Of a DNA stretch of 64,000 nt, positions 46,794 through 55,933 are shown piece by piece (position 1 is the stretch's first letter; every line of letters begins with the position of its first letter). This DNA comes from Pseudomonadota bacterium (GTDB lineage Bacteria; Pseudomonadota; Gammaproteobacteria; Burkholderiales; Rhodocyclaceae). The notes under the pieces are model-generated. The model worked only from the letters and a program-made list of their open reading frames with translations, was not told where the DNA came from and did no database searches. The stretch lies in NCBI GenBank assembly GCA_018240785.1, contig JAFEFC010000011.1, positions 1,435 through 65,434 on the forward strand, written 5' to 3'. Position numbers and translations under genes: made by a program.

Positions 46794-48713
46794 ATGGAAG
46801 AAGTCGTCGGTAAACTCTGGCACCGCCTGATCACCCGCGCCGCGGGTGGTCACCATCCCAAGGCAGCAGTGCGACTGAAGGATGTCGAGCGCGCCACCGG
46901 CGTGTTCTTCCGCGCCCTCGGTGGCGATCCCGGCCTGCGTATCGCCGCCGCAACGGCCGACACCCATGGTGCGCGGCGCAAGCTACTGCAACGCATCGCC
47001 GGCAGCGACGAGCGCATCGCGCGCGGCCGCATGGACATCGCCACGCTGCGCCTTCCGCCCGAAATCGACGCTTTTCCCGAGCCCGCACTCAATCGCGACC
47101 TTTACCTCTGGCTTGCCGCGCTGGCAGCCAGTCATGCATCGGGTGAGGACGAAGAGGCAGAGGCTTCGGCCAACGCAGGCATGCTTTCGCAGCTTCCCAC
47201 CGACCCCGCGGACATCGAGTGTCGCCTCAACCAGCAGGCAGCAATGCGTGCGCTGCGCCGCTGGCCCGGGCTGACGCCGCGTTACCGCCGCCTGGTTGAA
47301 GCCACGATCGCCCAGCGCCCCTCACCCGAGCGGCTGCCGGCGCCGGAAGCCGCCCGTGAGCGCAGCCTGCGCCAGGCGCTGCACGAGCCCGGCAGCGTTG
47401 CACAGCTTCCGCGGGTGCCCGCCGGCACGCCACCGGCGATGCCGGTGTTGCTGTGGCTGAGTGCCTTCGCCGGCGCACAGGGCAGCGACGCTGCGAGCTC
47501 TTCCGGAGCAGGCGCGGCCGAAGGCGGCAACAGCAAATCCGGCGACTGCGACACCGCGCGCGAGGCGCACCGCGTGGAACGGGTCGACACCCCCAAGGAC
47601 AAGCACGGCCTGCTGATGATCTTCCGTGCCGAGAGCCTGCTGTCGGTCGCCGAATTCATCAAGGTCAAGCGCAGCACGGACGACGATCCGGACGACAACG
47701 CTGCAGATGCCGCAGCCAACCTCGACCGCCTGGCGCTGTCGCGGGACGAGGAACGGATCGCCTCCAAGATCCGCTTCGACCTCGACCTGCCCTCTGCCGC
47801 CGAGGACGACGCCGTGCTCGGCGCTGGCATCCCGCTGCCGGAATGGGACTACCGCAAGGGGCTGCTGCGCGAGGACTACGTGCGGCTGAACGAGTTGCAG
47901 CCCTCGCCAGAAGATCCACGCGCCGCACCGGCACCGCTGCCGGAGCATCTGCGCCGCACCGCCCGTCACCTGCACCGGCAGTTCGCCGCCCTGCAGCCTG
48001 GCCGCCGCTGGCTCAAGGCGCAGACCGATGGCAGCGAACTGGACCTCGATGCCGTGGTGCGCGCCGCCACCGACCGCGCCACCGGCCATCACCCGTCCGA
48101 CCAGCTCTACCTTTCGCTGGAAGAACGCGAGCGGGACCTCGCCTGCCTGGCGCTGGCCGACCTGTCGCTCTCCACCGATGCGTGGATTTCCTCCGAGGCA
48201 CGGGTGATCGACGTGATCCGCGACTCGCTGCTGCTGTTCGGCGAGGCGCTCAGTGCCACCGGCGACCGCTTCGCGCTGTGTGGCTTTTCGTCGGTCAGGC
48301 GCGGAAACGTGCGCTTCCACCGCCTGAAGGATTTCGACCAGCGCTTCGACGACCGCGTGCGCGGCCGCGTCATGGCGATCAAGCCGGGCTACTACACGCG
48401 GCTGGGCGCGGCGATCCGCCACGCCACCAGCCTGCTGGACGCGCAGGCGGCCGCGCGACGCATCCTCCTCATCCTGTCGGACGGCAAGCCGAACGATCTC
48501 GACCTCTACGACGGTCGCTACGGCATCGAGGACACCCGCGTCGCCATCGTCGAGGCGCGCCGCCGCGGCATCGTTCCCTTCTGCGTGACCATAGACCGCG
48601 AGGGCGCCAGCTACCTGCCGCATCTGTTCGGTCCTTCCGGCTTCGCGGTGATCCGCAAACCGGACGAGCTGCCTGCCAGACTCCCCATGTTCTATGCCCA
48701 ATTGACGAGATGA
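46794..48713 (+). CDS. norD: NorD, VWA-domain NO reductase activation protein
   Basis: A 639-residue NorD/CbbO-type protein. The C-terminal von Willebrand A domain carries the MIDAS motif DLSLSTDAW, the downstream Thr/Asp elements and ILSDGKPNDLD. NorD pairs with the NorQ ATPase hexamer to activate NorCB. The middle is acidic and Ala-rich. ATG 46794 is chosen, four bases after the previous stop; longer frames read into that gene. The dnr gene follows four bases after its stop. Confidence 0.94.
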   Translation: MEEVVGKLWHRLITRAAGGHHPKAAVRLKDVERATGVFFRALGGDPGLRIAAATADTHGARRKLLQRIAGSDERIARGRMDIATLRLPPEIDAFPEPALNRDLYLWLAALAASHASGEDEEAEASANAGMLSQLPTDPADIECRLNQQAAMRALRRWPGLTPRYRRLVEATIAQRPSPERLPAPEAARERSLRQALHEPGSVAQLPRVPAGTPPAMPVLLWLSAFAGAQGSDAASSSGAGAAEGGNSKSGDCDTAREAHRVERVDTPKDKHGLLMIFRAESLLSVAEFIKVKRSTDDDPDDNAADAAANLDRLALSRDEERIASKIRFDLDLPSAAEDDAVLGAGIPLPEWDYRKGLLREDYVRLNELQPSPEDPRAAPAPLPEHLRRTARHLHRQFAALQPGRRWLKAQTDGSELDLDAVVRAATDRATGHHPSDQLYLSLEERERDLACLALADLSLSTDAWISSEARVIDVIRDSLLLFGEALSATGDRFALCGFSSVRRGNVRFHRLKDFDQRFDDRVRGRVMAIKPGYYTRLGAAIRHATSLLDAQAAARRILLILSDGKPNDLDLYDGRYGIEDTRVAIVEARRRGIVPFCVTIDREGASYLPHLFGPSGFAVIRKPDELPARLPMFYAQLTR

Positions 48714-48717
48714 CGCG

Positions 48718-49485
48718 ATGAGCCACTGCGACCTTCCCTGCAAGGAAAGCCTTGACGCGATGGAGATCTCGGCTGTTCCAATGGCCAGGACGCCGGATAT
48801 CGAACGCCTCAGCAAACTGCTGACGCAGGCGCCGCTGTTCAACGGCCTGTCGAGCAACGAGGTGGCACGCATCGCGAGGGGCGTGCGCGAGGTGAAGGTG
48901 CCGAAGGGCGAGATCCTGTTCCACCGCGGCGACAGTTGCACCGGCTTCCACCTGATCCTCGCCGGCCAGATCAAGCTGGCCTTCACCTCGGCCGACGGCA
49001 ACGAGAAGGTGGTCGAGATCCTGCGCCCCGGCCAGACCTTCGGCGAGGCGGTGATGTTCATGGACAAGCCCTACGTCGTGATGGCACAGGCACTCACCGA
49101 AACACAGTTGCTGCACATCGGCAAACAGACCTTCTTCGACGAACTGGCGGGCGACCCGCTGTTCTGCCGCAAGATCATCGCCGGCCTGTCGCAGCGCCTG
49201 CACCACCTGATGGCCGACGTCGAAAGCTACTCGCTGCGCTCGGGCCGCGACCGCGTCGTCGGCTACCTGCTGCGCGAGGAAGAAATCCGCCAGGACGCCC
49301 CGCCCGAAGGCCGCGTGTCCATCCGCCTGCCGACCAGCAAGGGCACCATCGCCTCCCGGCTCAACCTCACCCAGGAGCACTTCTCGCGCATCCTGCACGA
49401 GCTCAGCAGTGCCGGTCTGATCGAGGTGGAAGGGCGCACGATCCACATCCCCGACATCGGCCGCCTGCGCACCAGCCTGGGCTAG
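48718..49485 (+). CDS. dnr: Crp/Fnr-family regulator, DNR/NNR type
   Basis: A 255-residue transcription factor of the CRP/FNR family. The N-terminal sensor barrel (about residues 40-150) has LFHRGDSCTGFHLILAGQIKL. The dimer helix is followed by a helix-turn-helix with KGTIASRLNLTQEHFSRIL, whose Glu-x2-Ser-Arg pattern recognises TTGAT-type sites. It lacks the four-Cys set of FNR; Cys occur only at 4, 8 and 77, so an NO/heme-type sensor such as DNR is more likely than an Fe-S oxygen sensor. Alternative starts at 48760 or 48781 are possible. Confidence 0.9.
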   Translation: MSHCDLPCKESLDAMEISAVPMARTPDIERLSKLLTQAPLFNGLSSNEVARIARGVREVKVPKGEILFHRGDSCTGFHLILAGQIKLAFTSADGNEKVVEILRPGQTFGEAVMFMDKPYVVMAQALTETQLLHIGKQTFFDELAGDPLFCRKIIAGLSQRLHHLMADVESYSLRSGRDRVVGYLLREEEIRQDAPPEGRVSIRLPTSKGTIASRLNLTQEHFSRILHELSSAGLIEVEGRTIHIPDIGRLRTSLG

Positions 49486-49601
49486 GACTGCACGATCCGG
49501 GCGCGATCGGCTGCGGCCATCTATAGTGAAAGCCTGGTTCCAGACGGGGACGCGGGCACAGCGGAAGCCCCCTTCCTGCTTACCGCCTTGCGGAGGCGCT
49601 C

Positions 49602-51311
49602 ATGGCTGGCGCAGCGGCATTCCTGCAGCGACGAAGGGTTCCATCGCCCGGTGCCGCGCACGCGCCTGACCCTGGCACTGTGCGGCCGCACGCCGTTGGC
49701 GGCCTCCCCCGCTTCCTGAGCGCGACTCCGCCGCGACACGCGGTCACCGACGTGGCGACTTCCGGCGTCCCGGGCGGCGGCGAGCGCCTGCCCCACCTCG
49801 CGCGCCTCGAGGAAGCGTTCGGCAACCGGCACGATCTGTCCTCGATACGTGCCCATCAGGGCAATGCGCCCGCCGACGCCTGCGACACCCTGGGCGCCGA
49901 GGCTTACGCCACCGGCTCATCGATCGCCTTCCGTTCCGCCCCCAGCCTGTGGCTCACTGCGCACGAAGCCGCGCACGTGATGCAGCACCGCCACGGACTG
50001 GGCCCTGCCGACGCCTTCGACGCTGCCGACGCCCCGCTCGAACAGCAGGCGAGCGCGATCGCCGACCGGGTCGTCGCCGGCCGCTCGGCCAAGGATCTGC
50101 TGCCGAGGGGCGAGCCGCGCGCTGCCGGCAGCGACGTGCAGCGCTACACGGTCGAAGCGCTGCCGGCCGGCAACGCCCAGGTCGGCGAAGGCCGGCAGAG
50201 CGCGCTGTTCGGTGCGCAGAGCCTGTATGCGGCGCCGGGGCTGATCAGCGGCGCCAATGCCAATCTGCAGAAAGTCGGCAAGCAGGGTTCGTACATCGAA
50301 CTGGGCACGGGTGGCGGTTCGGTCAGCGTCGACGGCAACGCATTGAGCAAGGTCGAGCCTCGCTTCCTGACCAAGCCGGGCGGCGCCCATGCCGGAGCGG
50401 AGAAAGCCAATGCGCCCGGCGGCACGGACACCGAGGGCACCGCCAACGGCCCGATGGCGCTATGGACCGATTGCGGCCGCTCGTCGGCGGCGGTGACCGG
50501 CTCCACCGGTGGCGACGACCGCAGCGTGGTCTATCGCGACAACGGCGTCGTCAAGCTGGGCAAGGGCATCGACGATGCGACCGTGTCCGACTGGATCAAA
50601 GGGGGGCCGAACGCGATGGCCAACCAGGTCTACATGGACCTGCTGCCCGGCTTCATCGCCCGCGCCGACAACGCCGCCTTCGTCGTCGAGGGCGTGCATT
50701 ACGACATCAAGAGCAACACCGCTGCCGGTGCGCTTGGCGGCGCGGCGGTGGGTGCCGGCCTGGGCGCCCTGGTGGGCAGCTTCATCGGCGGCGTCGGCGC
50801 CGGACCGGGTGCGGTGATCGGCGGCATCATCGGCGCGATCGGCGGCGCCATCGCCGGCTCGCAGACCCAGACCAAGGTTTTCCGCAAGCCGGCCACGATC
50901 GCCGAAGCGAAGACGATGTATCTCGCGCTCGGCAATGCCGGCATGGACAAGTTCGACAAGGAAGCCGGCATCAACTTCTACGCCAACCCCGAGATCGGCG
51001 AGTCGTATTCGATGGCCACCGAGGGCGACATGCCCGGCTTCAAGAGCTATCCGGGGGAGAGCACCTGGAACTACCACTGGGCCGGCGTGATCATGAAGGA
51101 CGGCAGCGACAACATCACGCTCGAGAACTTCGCGGTGACCGCTGCCTATGCGGCAAGCAAGGGCGTGAGTTCATGGAACTTCATCGACCGCGCCTGGAAT
51201 TTCTCCATGTACGGCACCACCGACAAGAGCCAGACCTTCCATCAGGAACACCTCGCGAGCAAGACGCACGGCAGCCATGCCACCTCGATCGCGGTGCGCA
51301 CCGACATCTGA
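49602..51311 (+). CDS. DUF4157 protein with glycine zipper and Cys/His C-terminal domain
   Basis: A 569-residue protein, not part of denitrification. Residues about 62-130 form a DUF4157 domain with SSIRAHQG, AEAYATGSSIAF and the HEAAH motif (121-125) of a zinc peptidase. A Gly/Ala zipper (374-420) looks like a membrane-inserting hairpin. On either side lie DCGRSSAAVTG (Cys291) and WNYHWAGVIMKDG (His492) with ITLENFA, a pattern like a papain-type Cys/His pair. DUF4157 is a frequent domain in payloads of extracellular contractile injection systems and polymorphic toxins. No signal peptide is seen. GGAGG precedes the ATG. Function unproven. Confidence 0.8.
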   Translation: MAGAAAFLQRRRVPSPGAAHAPDPGTVRPHAVGGLPRFLSATPPRHAVTDVATSGVPGGGERLPHLARLEEAFGNRHDLSSIRAHQGNAPADACDTLGAEAYATGSSIAFRSAPSLWLTAHEAAHVMQHRHGLGPADAFDAADAPLEQQASAIADRVVAGRSAKDLLPRGEPRAAGSDVQRYTVEALPAGNAQVGEGRQSALFGAQSLYAAPGLISGANANLQKVGKQGSYIELGTGGGSVSVDGNALSKVEPRFLTKPGGAHAGAEKANAPGGTDTEGTANGPMALWTDCGRSSAAVTGSTGGDDRSVVYRDNGVVKLGKGIDDATVSDWIKGGPNAMANQVYMDLLPGFIARADNAAFVVEGVHYDIKSNTAAGALGGAAVGAGLGALVGSFIGGVGAGPGAVIGGIIGAIGGAIAGSQTQTKVFRKPATIAEAKTMYLALGNAGMDKFDKEAGINFYANPEIGESYSMATEGDMPGFKSYPGESTWNYHWAGVIMKDGSDNITLENFAVTAAYAASKGVSSWNFIDRAWNFSMYGTTDKSQTFHQEHLASKTHGSHATSIAVRTDI

Positions 51312-51317
51312 GCGCGC

Positions 51318-51725
51318 ATGGACCCGAACACGCCCCGCCGCTGCACCCACGCCGACCACCTGCGCGATGCCGACGGATGCGTCGTGCGGCTGTGCGGCAC
51401 CTACCGCGCGGTGCCCACGCTGAAGAAGATGCCGCGCCCAGGCCAGCCGCGCGAGGAAGCGAAGCTGGGCCAAGTCCTCATCTCACTGGAGGGAAGCGCC
51501 GCCGCCTACGACCCGCTCGCGCTCGACGACGCTCCGGCGACGGTGGCTCTCGGTGACGGTCCGCGGCCGGCGGAGGAGATCGCGGCGTTCGACGGCAAGC
51601 GCGTGGAGGTCGAAGGCCGCCTCGTGCTGCGGCCCGCCGCGAACATCAGTGGCGCACCGCTGGCGGCGCACCTCGCGCCACAAGCGGTGCTGCAGTCACC
51701 TTCGGTGCCCAGCCTGGCCGATTGA
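51318..51725 (+). CDS. Small hypothetical protein, probable OB-fold partner of the DUF4157 protein
   Basis: A 135-residue soluble protein of no recognised family. Strand-like elements in the order CVVRLCGTYRAV, GQVLISLEG, ATVALGDGPRPAEEI and KRVEVEGRLVL suggest an OB-fold barrel; this is judged by eye only. It begins six bases after the DUF4157 gene stop, so the two are co-transcribed. A role as immunity protein, chaperone or adaptor is an inference from position. It converges on nnrS. Confidence 0.7.
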   Translation: MDPNTPRRCTHADHLRDADGCVVRLCGTYRAVPTLKKMPRPGQPREEAKLGQVLISLEGSAAAYDPLALDDAPATVALGDGPRPAEEIAAFDGKRVEVEGRLVLRPAANISGAPLAAHLAPQAVLQSPSVPSLAD

Positions 51726-51799
51726 GCAGCACTGCAGCACGCGAGACTGCCCGGATGGCTGTCGGAACATGACGCCCTGCGCCGATCGCGTCCGCAGGA

Positions 51800-52987
51800 T
51801 CAGCCAGGCTTGCCATCCACCCTTGCTCGCGTCAGGAAGGGGAAATAGCGCCAGGCGTACAGCCCGAACGCGATCGCCCACAAGGTCGCAGCCAGATGCA
51901 CGCCTCCGGTAACCGCCGCGGGGATTGCCGCCACGGTCAGCACGCGCGTGACGGCGGCGATCTGCACCAGCACGTAGGCCGTCGTTTCCACCGGCCCTGC
52001 CGTCAGCATGCGGCCGGTATGGCCCAGCGCGGTACGGGTGATCATGCCGATGATGAGGCCGCCGGTCGAACCGATGGCCAGCGCGTGGACGCCGGCGGAG
52101 CGCGGCACCATCCCCAGTTGCGTGCTGGCCAGCAACAGCAGGCCCACGGGGATCCACAGGTGCGACACATGCAGCACCCACAGCAGCGGATTGACGCGGG
52201 TCGCCATCGTGTTCCAGCCCCAGGTACGCACAAACTGCATCAGCGCGGCAATGACGGCAACAGCCGCCCCCCACGGGCCGGCGTCGGCCACCCACAAGAC
52301 CAGCGCCGCAGCGGTGAAGCCGATGGCGGCGTAGTCGAACCCCTTGTTGCGCCACTGCTTGACACCACGTAGCGCATTGGCGGTGAACATCGGCACCACC
52401 CGTCCGGCGATGATGGTCTCGAGCAGCACGATCAGGCTGAGCGCAAGGTGCAGCACCTTGAGCGGGTCCAACGCCACGATGCCGAGCTGCGCAAGGTGGA
52501 AGGCCAGGTTTGCCAGCGACAGCACGCTCAGCAGGCCACCGATGAAGTAGTTGCGCTTGCTCTTGGAACGCAGCAGCACGGCAAAGAAGATCGTCGCGCA
52601 TATCGGCAGGAACACCACGTCCACCAGGGCGGCGACGACGCTGCTGCCGAATGCCATTGCCAGCCGGCCGGCGATCCACACTGCGGCAATTGCCGCCAGC
52701 GGCTTGCCGGTGGGGGTGTCGAGGCCGGTCCAGGCCTTGCCGGCGGTGAACAGGAAGCCCACGATGACCGCCGCGGCGAAACCGAAGATCATCTCGTGCG
52801 CATGCCACCAGATGCCGGGCATCTGGGTGTGCAGCAGGCCTGAATAGACCAGCGCCCAGATCGGGATCGCCACCACGGAAAAGAATGCTGCGAGAAGGTA
52901 GAAGGGTCGGAAGCCGAGGGCGAACAGCGAAAAGGTGTCCGGCGGAATCCGGTGGGAGGTCGGTTCGTCGAGTCGTATCAGTGCCAT
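51800..52987 (-). CDS. nnrS: NnrS family heme-copper membrane protein
   Basis: A 395-residue membrane protein with about twelve hydrophobic segments. FALGFRPFYLLAAFF and WWHAHEMIFGFAAAVIVGFLFTA near the N-terminus and LAIGSTGGLIIGMITRTALGHTGR near the middle are the NnrS signature, including conserved His. NnrS binds heme and copper and protects cells against NO stress. It lies at the end of the nir cluster, 92 nt after the nirN stop, with a hairpin between. Confidence 0.95.
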   Translation of the reverse strand: MALIRLDEPTSHRIPPDTFSLFALGFRPFYLLAAFFSVVAIPIWALVYSGLLHTQMPGIWWHAHEMIFGFAAAVIVGFLFTAGKAWTGLDTPTGKPLAAIAAVWIAGRLAMAFGSSVVAALVDVVFLPICATIFFAVLLRSKSKRNYFIGGLLSVLSLANLAFHLAQLGIVALDPLKVLHLALSLIVLLETIIAGRVVPMFTANALRGVKQWRNKGFDYAAIGFTAAALVLWVADAGPWGAAVAVIAALMQFVRTWGWNTMATRVNPLLWVLHVSHLWIPVGLLLLASTQLGMVPRSAGVHALAIGSTGGLIIGMITRTALGHTGRMLTAGPVETTAYVLVQIAAVTRVLTVAAIPAAVTGGVHLAATLWAIAFGLYAWRYFPFLTRARVDGKPG

Positions 52988-53039
52988 GTTGGAGCTCTAT
53001 CGGGGCGGATGAATCGCGCATCGTGTGCGCGTGATGTGC

Positions 53040-53067
53040 GCAGGGGCCGCGCCGCCTCGGCCCCTGC
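53040..53067 (-). terminator. Hairpin after nirN
   Basis: GCAGGGGCCG (53040-53049) and CGGCCCCTGC (53058-53067) pair perfectly, 12 nt past the nirN stop. No U-tract follows. It probably reduces readthrough into nnrS. Confidence 0.5.
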
Positions 53068-53078
53068 GTCGGGGGGAT

Positions 53079-54650
53079 TCAGTGGCTGGTGCCTTCGTCG
53101 CGGGTGATCTTGTTCCACACGTTGTACTTGCCGACCGGCTTGCTCATCGGCAGGCGCTTGACCTCCTGCAGGGTCTGGGCGTCGTACACAATGACGGCAC
53201 CATCGTTCTCCCACAGGCTGGCCAGCGCATAGCGGCCATCGCGGGTGAATTCGACATGGGCCAGCGTGCGGCCCGGCTCGCCATGGATTTCCTTGACCAC
53301 TTCCAGCGTCTGCTTGTCGATCACCTGCAGGATGTTCTTGGCCGAAGGGCTCATCATCGAATCGACGAAGGCGTAACGGCTGTTCTCGTGGCTGCGCAGG
53401 AAAAAGCCGGGGCCGCGCGTCGGGATGCGCTTGACCACCTGCCAGGTCTTGAGGTCGATCACCGTGACTTCCGCTGCCTTGAGATTGGTGCTGGCCATCA
53501 CCGGACGCCCGTTCCAGGTGAAGGTGATGCCCGAGCCCAGGTGCGGCATGCCGTCGAGCGCGAGTTCGCCAACCTTGCGCCGCACGTCAAGGTTGATGAC
53601 CTGGCCCTTGCCCTCGCGGCTGGCGCCCATCACCTGGCGATAGTCCCGGTCGAAGTAGAAATCGTCGAGCACGTCCTCCAGCGGCGTGCGCCGCGGGTTC
53701 AGGAACCCCGGCTTGGGTGCCCCTTCCTTCATGCGGTAGTCGTGCACATAGCCGTCGAAGATCGGAGACGCCTTCTCGTCGTAGCTGATCTCCCAGATCT
53801 CCGGCACGTCCTTGAGCGCGGCGACGAAGCTCTTGCGCGGCGCAGCGTCATACACGGCCGACACGCGCGATTGCTGCTTGCCGTCGAGCGTGGCCGCCTC
53901 GATGACCTTCACCAGGTTCAGGTCCGCATCGAACAGCACCACGTTCTGCGGCAGGTAGTTGGCCGCGATGACGAAGCGGCCGTCGCTCGATACCGCCACG
54001 TTGCGCGTATTGATGCCGGCGCGCACCTCGGCGATCGTCTTCAGGTTCCACAGGTCGAACTTGCTTACCCAGCCGTCACGCGAGGCGAAGAACACATAGC
54101 GGCCATCTGACGTGAACTTGGGGCCGCCGTGCAGCGCAAAGCGCGACTGGAAGCGATGGATGGGTTCGAGCTTGTCGCCGTCCAGCACGCTGACGTGATG
54201 ATCTCCCGCTTCGACGACCAGAAACAGGTTCAGCGGATCGGCATCGAACACCGGCTTGTCGGCCAGCATCTTCGGATCGACATGCTGGACGCGCGAAGCG
54301 CGGATGTCCGCCTCGCTCCATGCAGGCGCGGGCACCACCGGCGTATAGATGAAGTCCGCCAGCGCGGCGATCTCGTCCTTCGACAATCTGTCGGCGAAGG
54401 CGGGCATCTGCGTGGCCGCGCGGCCGGCACCGATCACCTGCACCGCCTCGGCCTTGCGCAGGCGCGCGAGGTTGTCGGGCAGCAAGGCCGGCCCCATGCC
54501 GCCGAGGCGATCCGGCGAATGACAGCTCGCGCAATGCTCGCGGAACAGCGCCCGCGCATCCGCGACACCCTCGGCCGCGAAGACCTGCACGGCGAAGAAG
54601 GCGATCATCGCCAGCACCCACAGGACGATCACACGGATGAAGGGCTTCAC
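53079..54650 (-). CDS. nirN: NirN, heme d1 synthesis dehydrogenase (cytochrome c-d1 type)
   Basis: A 523-residue periplasmic paralogue of nitrite reductase. An N-terminal membrane or signal segment is followed by a cytochrome c domain with CASCH (Cys40 and Cys43), then an eight-bladed d1-type propeller. NirN makes the acrylate double bond in the last step of heme d1 synthesis and can hand d1 to NirS. The GTG start overlaps the nirJ stop (GTGA). It closes the nir biosynthetic operon. Confidence 0.94.
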   Translation of the reverse strand: MKPFIRVIVLWVLAMIAFFAVQVFAAEGVADARALFREHCASCHSPDRLGGMGPALLPDNLARLRKAEAVQVIGAGRAATQMPAFADRLSKDEIAALADFIYTPVVPAPAWSEADIRASRVQHVDPKMLADKPVFDADPLNLFLVVEAGDHHVSVLDGDKLEPIHRFQSRFALHGGPKFTSDGRYVFFASRDGWVSKFDLWNLKTIAEVRAGINTRNVAVSSDGRFVIAANYLPQNVVLFDADLNLVKVIEAATLDGKQQSRVSAVYDAAPRKSFVAALKDVPEIWEISYDEKASPIFDGYVHDYRMKEGAPKPGFLNPRRTPLEDVLDDFYFDRDYRQVMGASREGKGQVINLDVRRKVGELALDGMPHLGSGITFTWNGRPVMASTNLKAAEVTVIDLKTWQVVKRIPTRGPGFFLRSHENSRYAFVDSMMSPSAKNILQVIDKQTLEVVKEIHGEPGRTLAHVEFTRDGRYALASLWENDGAVIVYDAQTLQEVKRLPMSKPVGKYNVWNKITRDEGTSH

Positions 54651-55855
54651 GCGCGCTCCTCCTGCAGCCGGATCCACGGCGTGGTGACGACGCGCTCGTT
54701 GCCGTACTCGGCCGCGGTCACGCCGATTTCCTCGTCGCTGAGATAGCACGCGGGGTCTTCCGCCCACGGGTTGCCGGTGACCTGGCCCGCGCGCACGCGC
54801 GAGCTGCCGTTGCAGATGTCGATGTAGCGGCACGCGCCACAACGCCCCTCGAGCTTGCGCGGATGCTGCTTCAGGCCGGCGAGCAGCGGGTCGGAGAGGT
54901 CGTTCCAGATCTCACCGAAAGGCCGCTGGCGCACGTTGCCCAGCGGCACATGCCACCACATGGTGTCCGGATGCACGACGCCGAGGTTGTCGATGTTCGC
55001 CACGTTCACACCGCTGGCGTTGCCGCCCCACTGGCGCAGCTTGGCCTCGATGTGCGCCGCGCGCTCGGGAAAGCGCTCTCGCACCCAGTGCAGCAGGAAC
55101 ACCCCGTCGGCATCGTTGTTGCCGGTGACGAAGTCCTTGTCGATGCCGCGGCGGTGCAGATCGAGGCAGGTTTCGAACAGCAGCTCCATGGCTTCGCGCG
55201 TGGTGCGATGGCGCGCATCGCCGGCGCGGTGCTTGTTGCCCCGCCCGGCGTAGTTCAGGTGCGAGAAGTAGAACTTGTCGATGTCCTCGTCCTCGACCAG
55301 TTTGAGCAGGGCCGGCAGGTCGTGGGCATTGCCCTCGGTCATGGTGTAGCGCACGCCGACCTTGATGCCGCGCTCCAGGCACAGGCGGATGCCCGCCATC
55401 GAGGCGTCGAACGCGCCCTGCTTGCGGCGGAAATGGTCGTGTGTGGCGCCGATGCCGTCGAGGCTGACGCCGACGTAGTCGAAGCCGATGTCGTCGATCG
55501 CGTCGATGTTCGAGGCGTCGATCAGCGTGCCGTTGGACGACAGCGCGACATAGAAGCCCATCGCCTTCGCCCGCCGCGCGATGTCGAAGATGTCTGGGCG
55601 CAGCAGCGGCTCGCCGCCCGACAGGATCAGCACCGGCACGCGCGCTGCCTTCAGGTCGTCCATCACCTTGAAGACTTCGGCGGTATCGAGCTCCCCCGGA
55701 AAATCCTTGTCGGCGGAGATCGAGTAGCAGTGCTCGCAGGTCAGGTTGCAGCGCCGGATCAGATTCCAGATCACGACGGGGCCGGGCGGGTTGCGATGCG
55801 GCCCGACCGGCGTGGGATGGTCGAGTTCGCGGATGAAATGCGAGATGCGGAACAT
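54647..55855 (-). CDS. nirJ: NirJ, radical SAM heme d1 synthase
   Basis: A 402-residue radical SAM enzyme with the cluster motif CNLTCEHC (Cys36, Cys40, Cys43) and a C-terminal SPASM-like auxiliary site (CGACRYIDICNG and DPACYLSD). It removes propionate side chains on rings A and B to leave the oxo groups of heme d1. The ATG at 55855 follows AGGAGA. It lies 78 nt after nirH and overlaps nirN by four bases. Confidence 0.95.
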   Translation of the reverse strand: MFRISHFIRELDHPTPVGPHRNPPGPVVIWNLIRRCNLTCEHCYSISADKDFPGELDTAEVFKVMDDLKAARVPVLILSGGEPLLRPDIFDIARRAKAMGFYVALSSNGTLIDASNIDAIDDIGFDYVGVSLDGIGATHDHFRRKQGAFDASMAGIRLCLERGIKVGVRYTMTEGNAHDLPALLKLVEDEDIDKFYFSHLNYAGRGNKHRAGDARHRTTREAMELLFETCLDLHRRGIDKDFVTGNNDADGVFLLHWVRERFPERAAHIEAKLRQWGGNASGVNVANIDNLGVVHPDTMWWHVPLGNVRQRPFGEIWNDLSDPLLAGLKQHPRKLEGRCGACRYIDICNGSSRVRAGQVTGNPWAEDPACYLSDEEIGVTAAEYGNERVVTTPWIRLQEERA

Positions 55856-55933
55856 GGGGCTCTCCTGTATGCAGCGATTACAGCCGAGCACCCCGGGCAA
55901 GAAAATGACGCTGGTCAAGGGCGTCGCCGCACC

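Noticed and set aside
49602..51725. A complete eCIS or T6SS locus
   Set aside because: Only a DUF4157 protein and a small partner are present. No sheath, tube, baseplate or ATPase gene is seen within the window.
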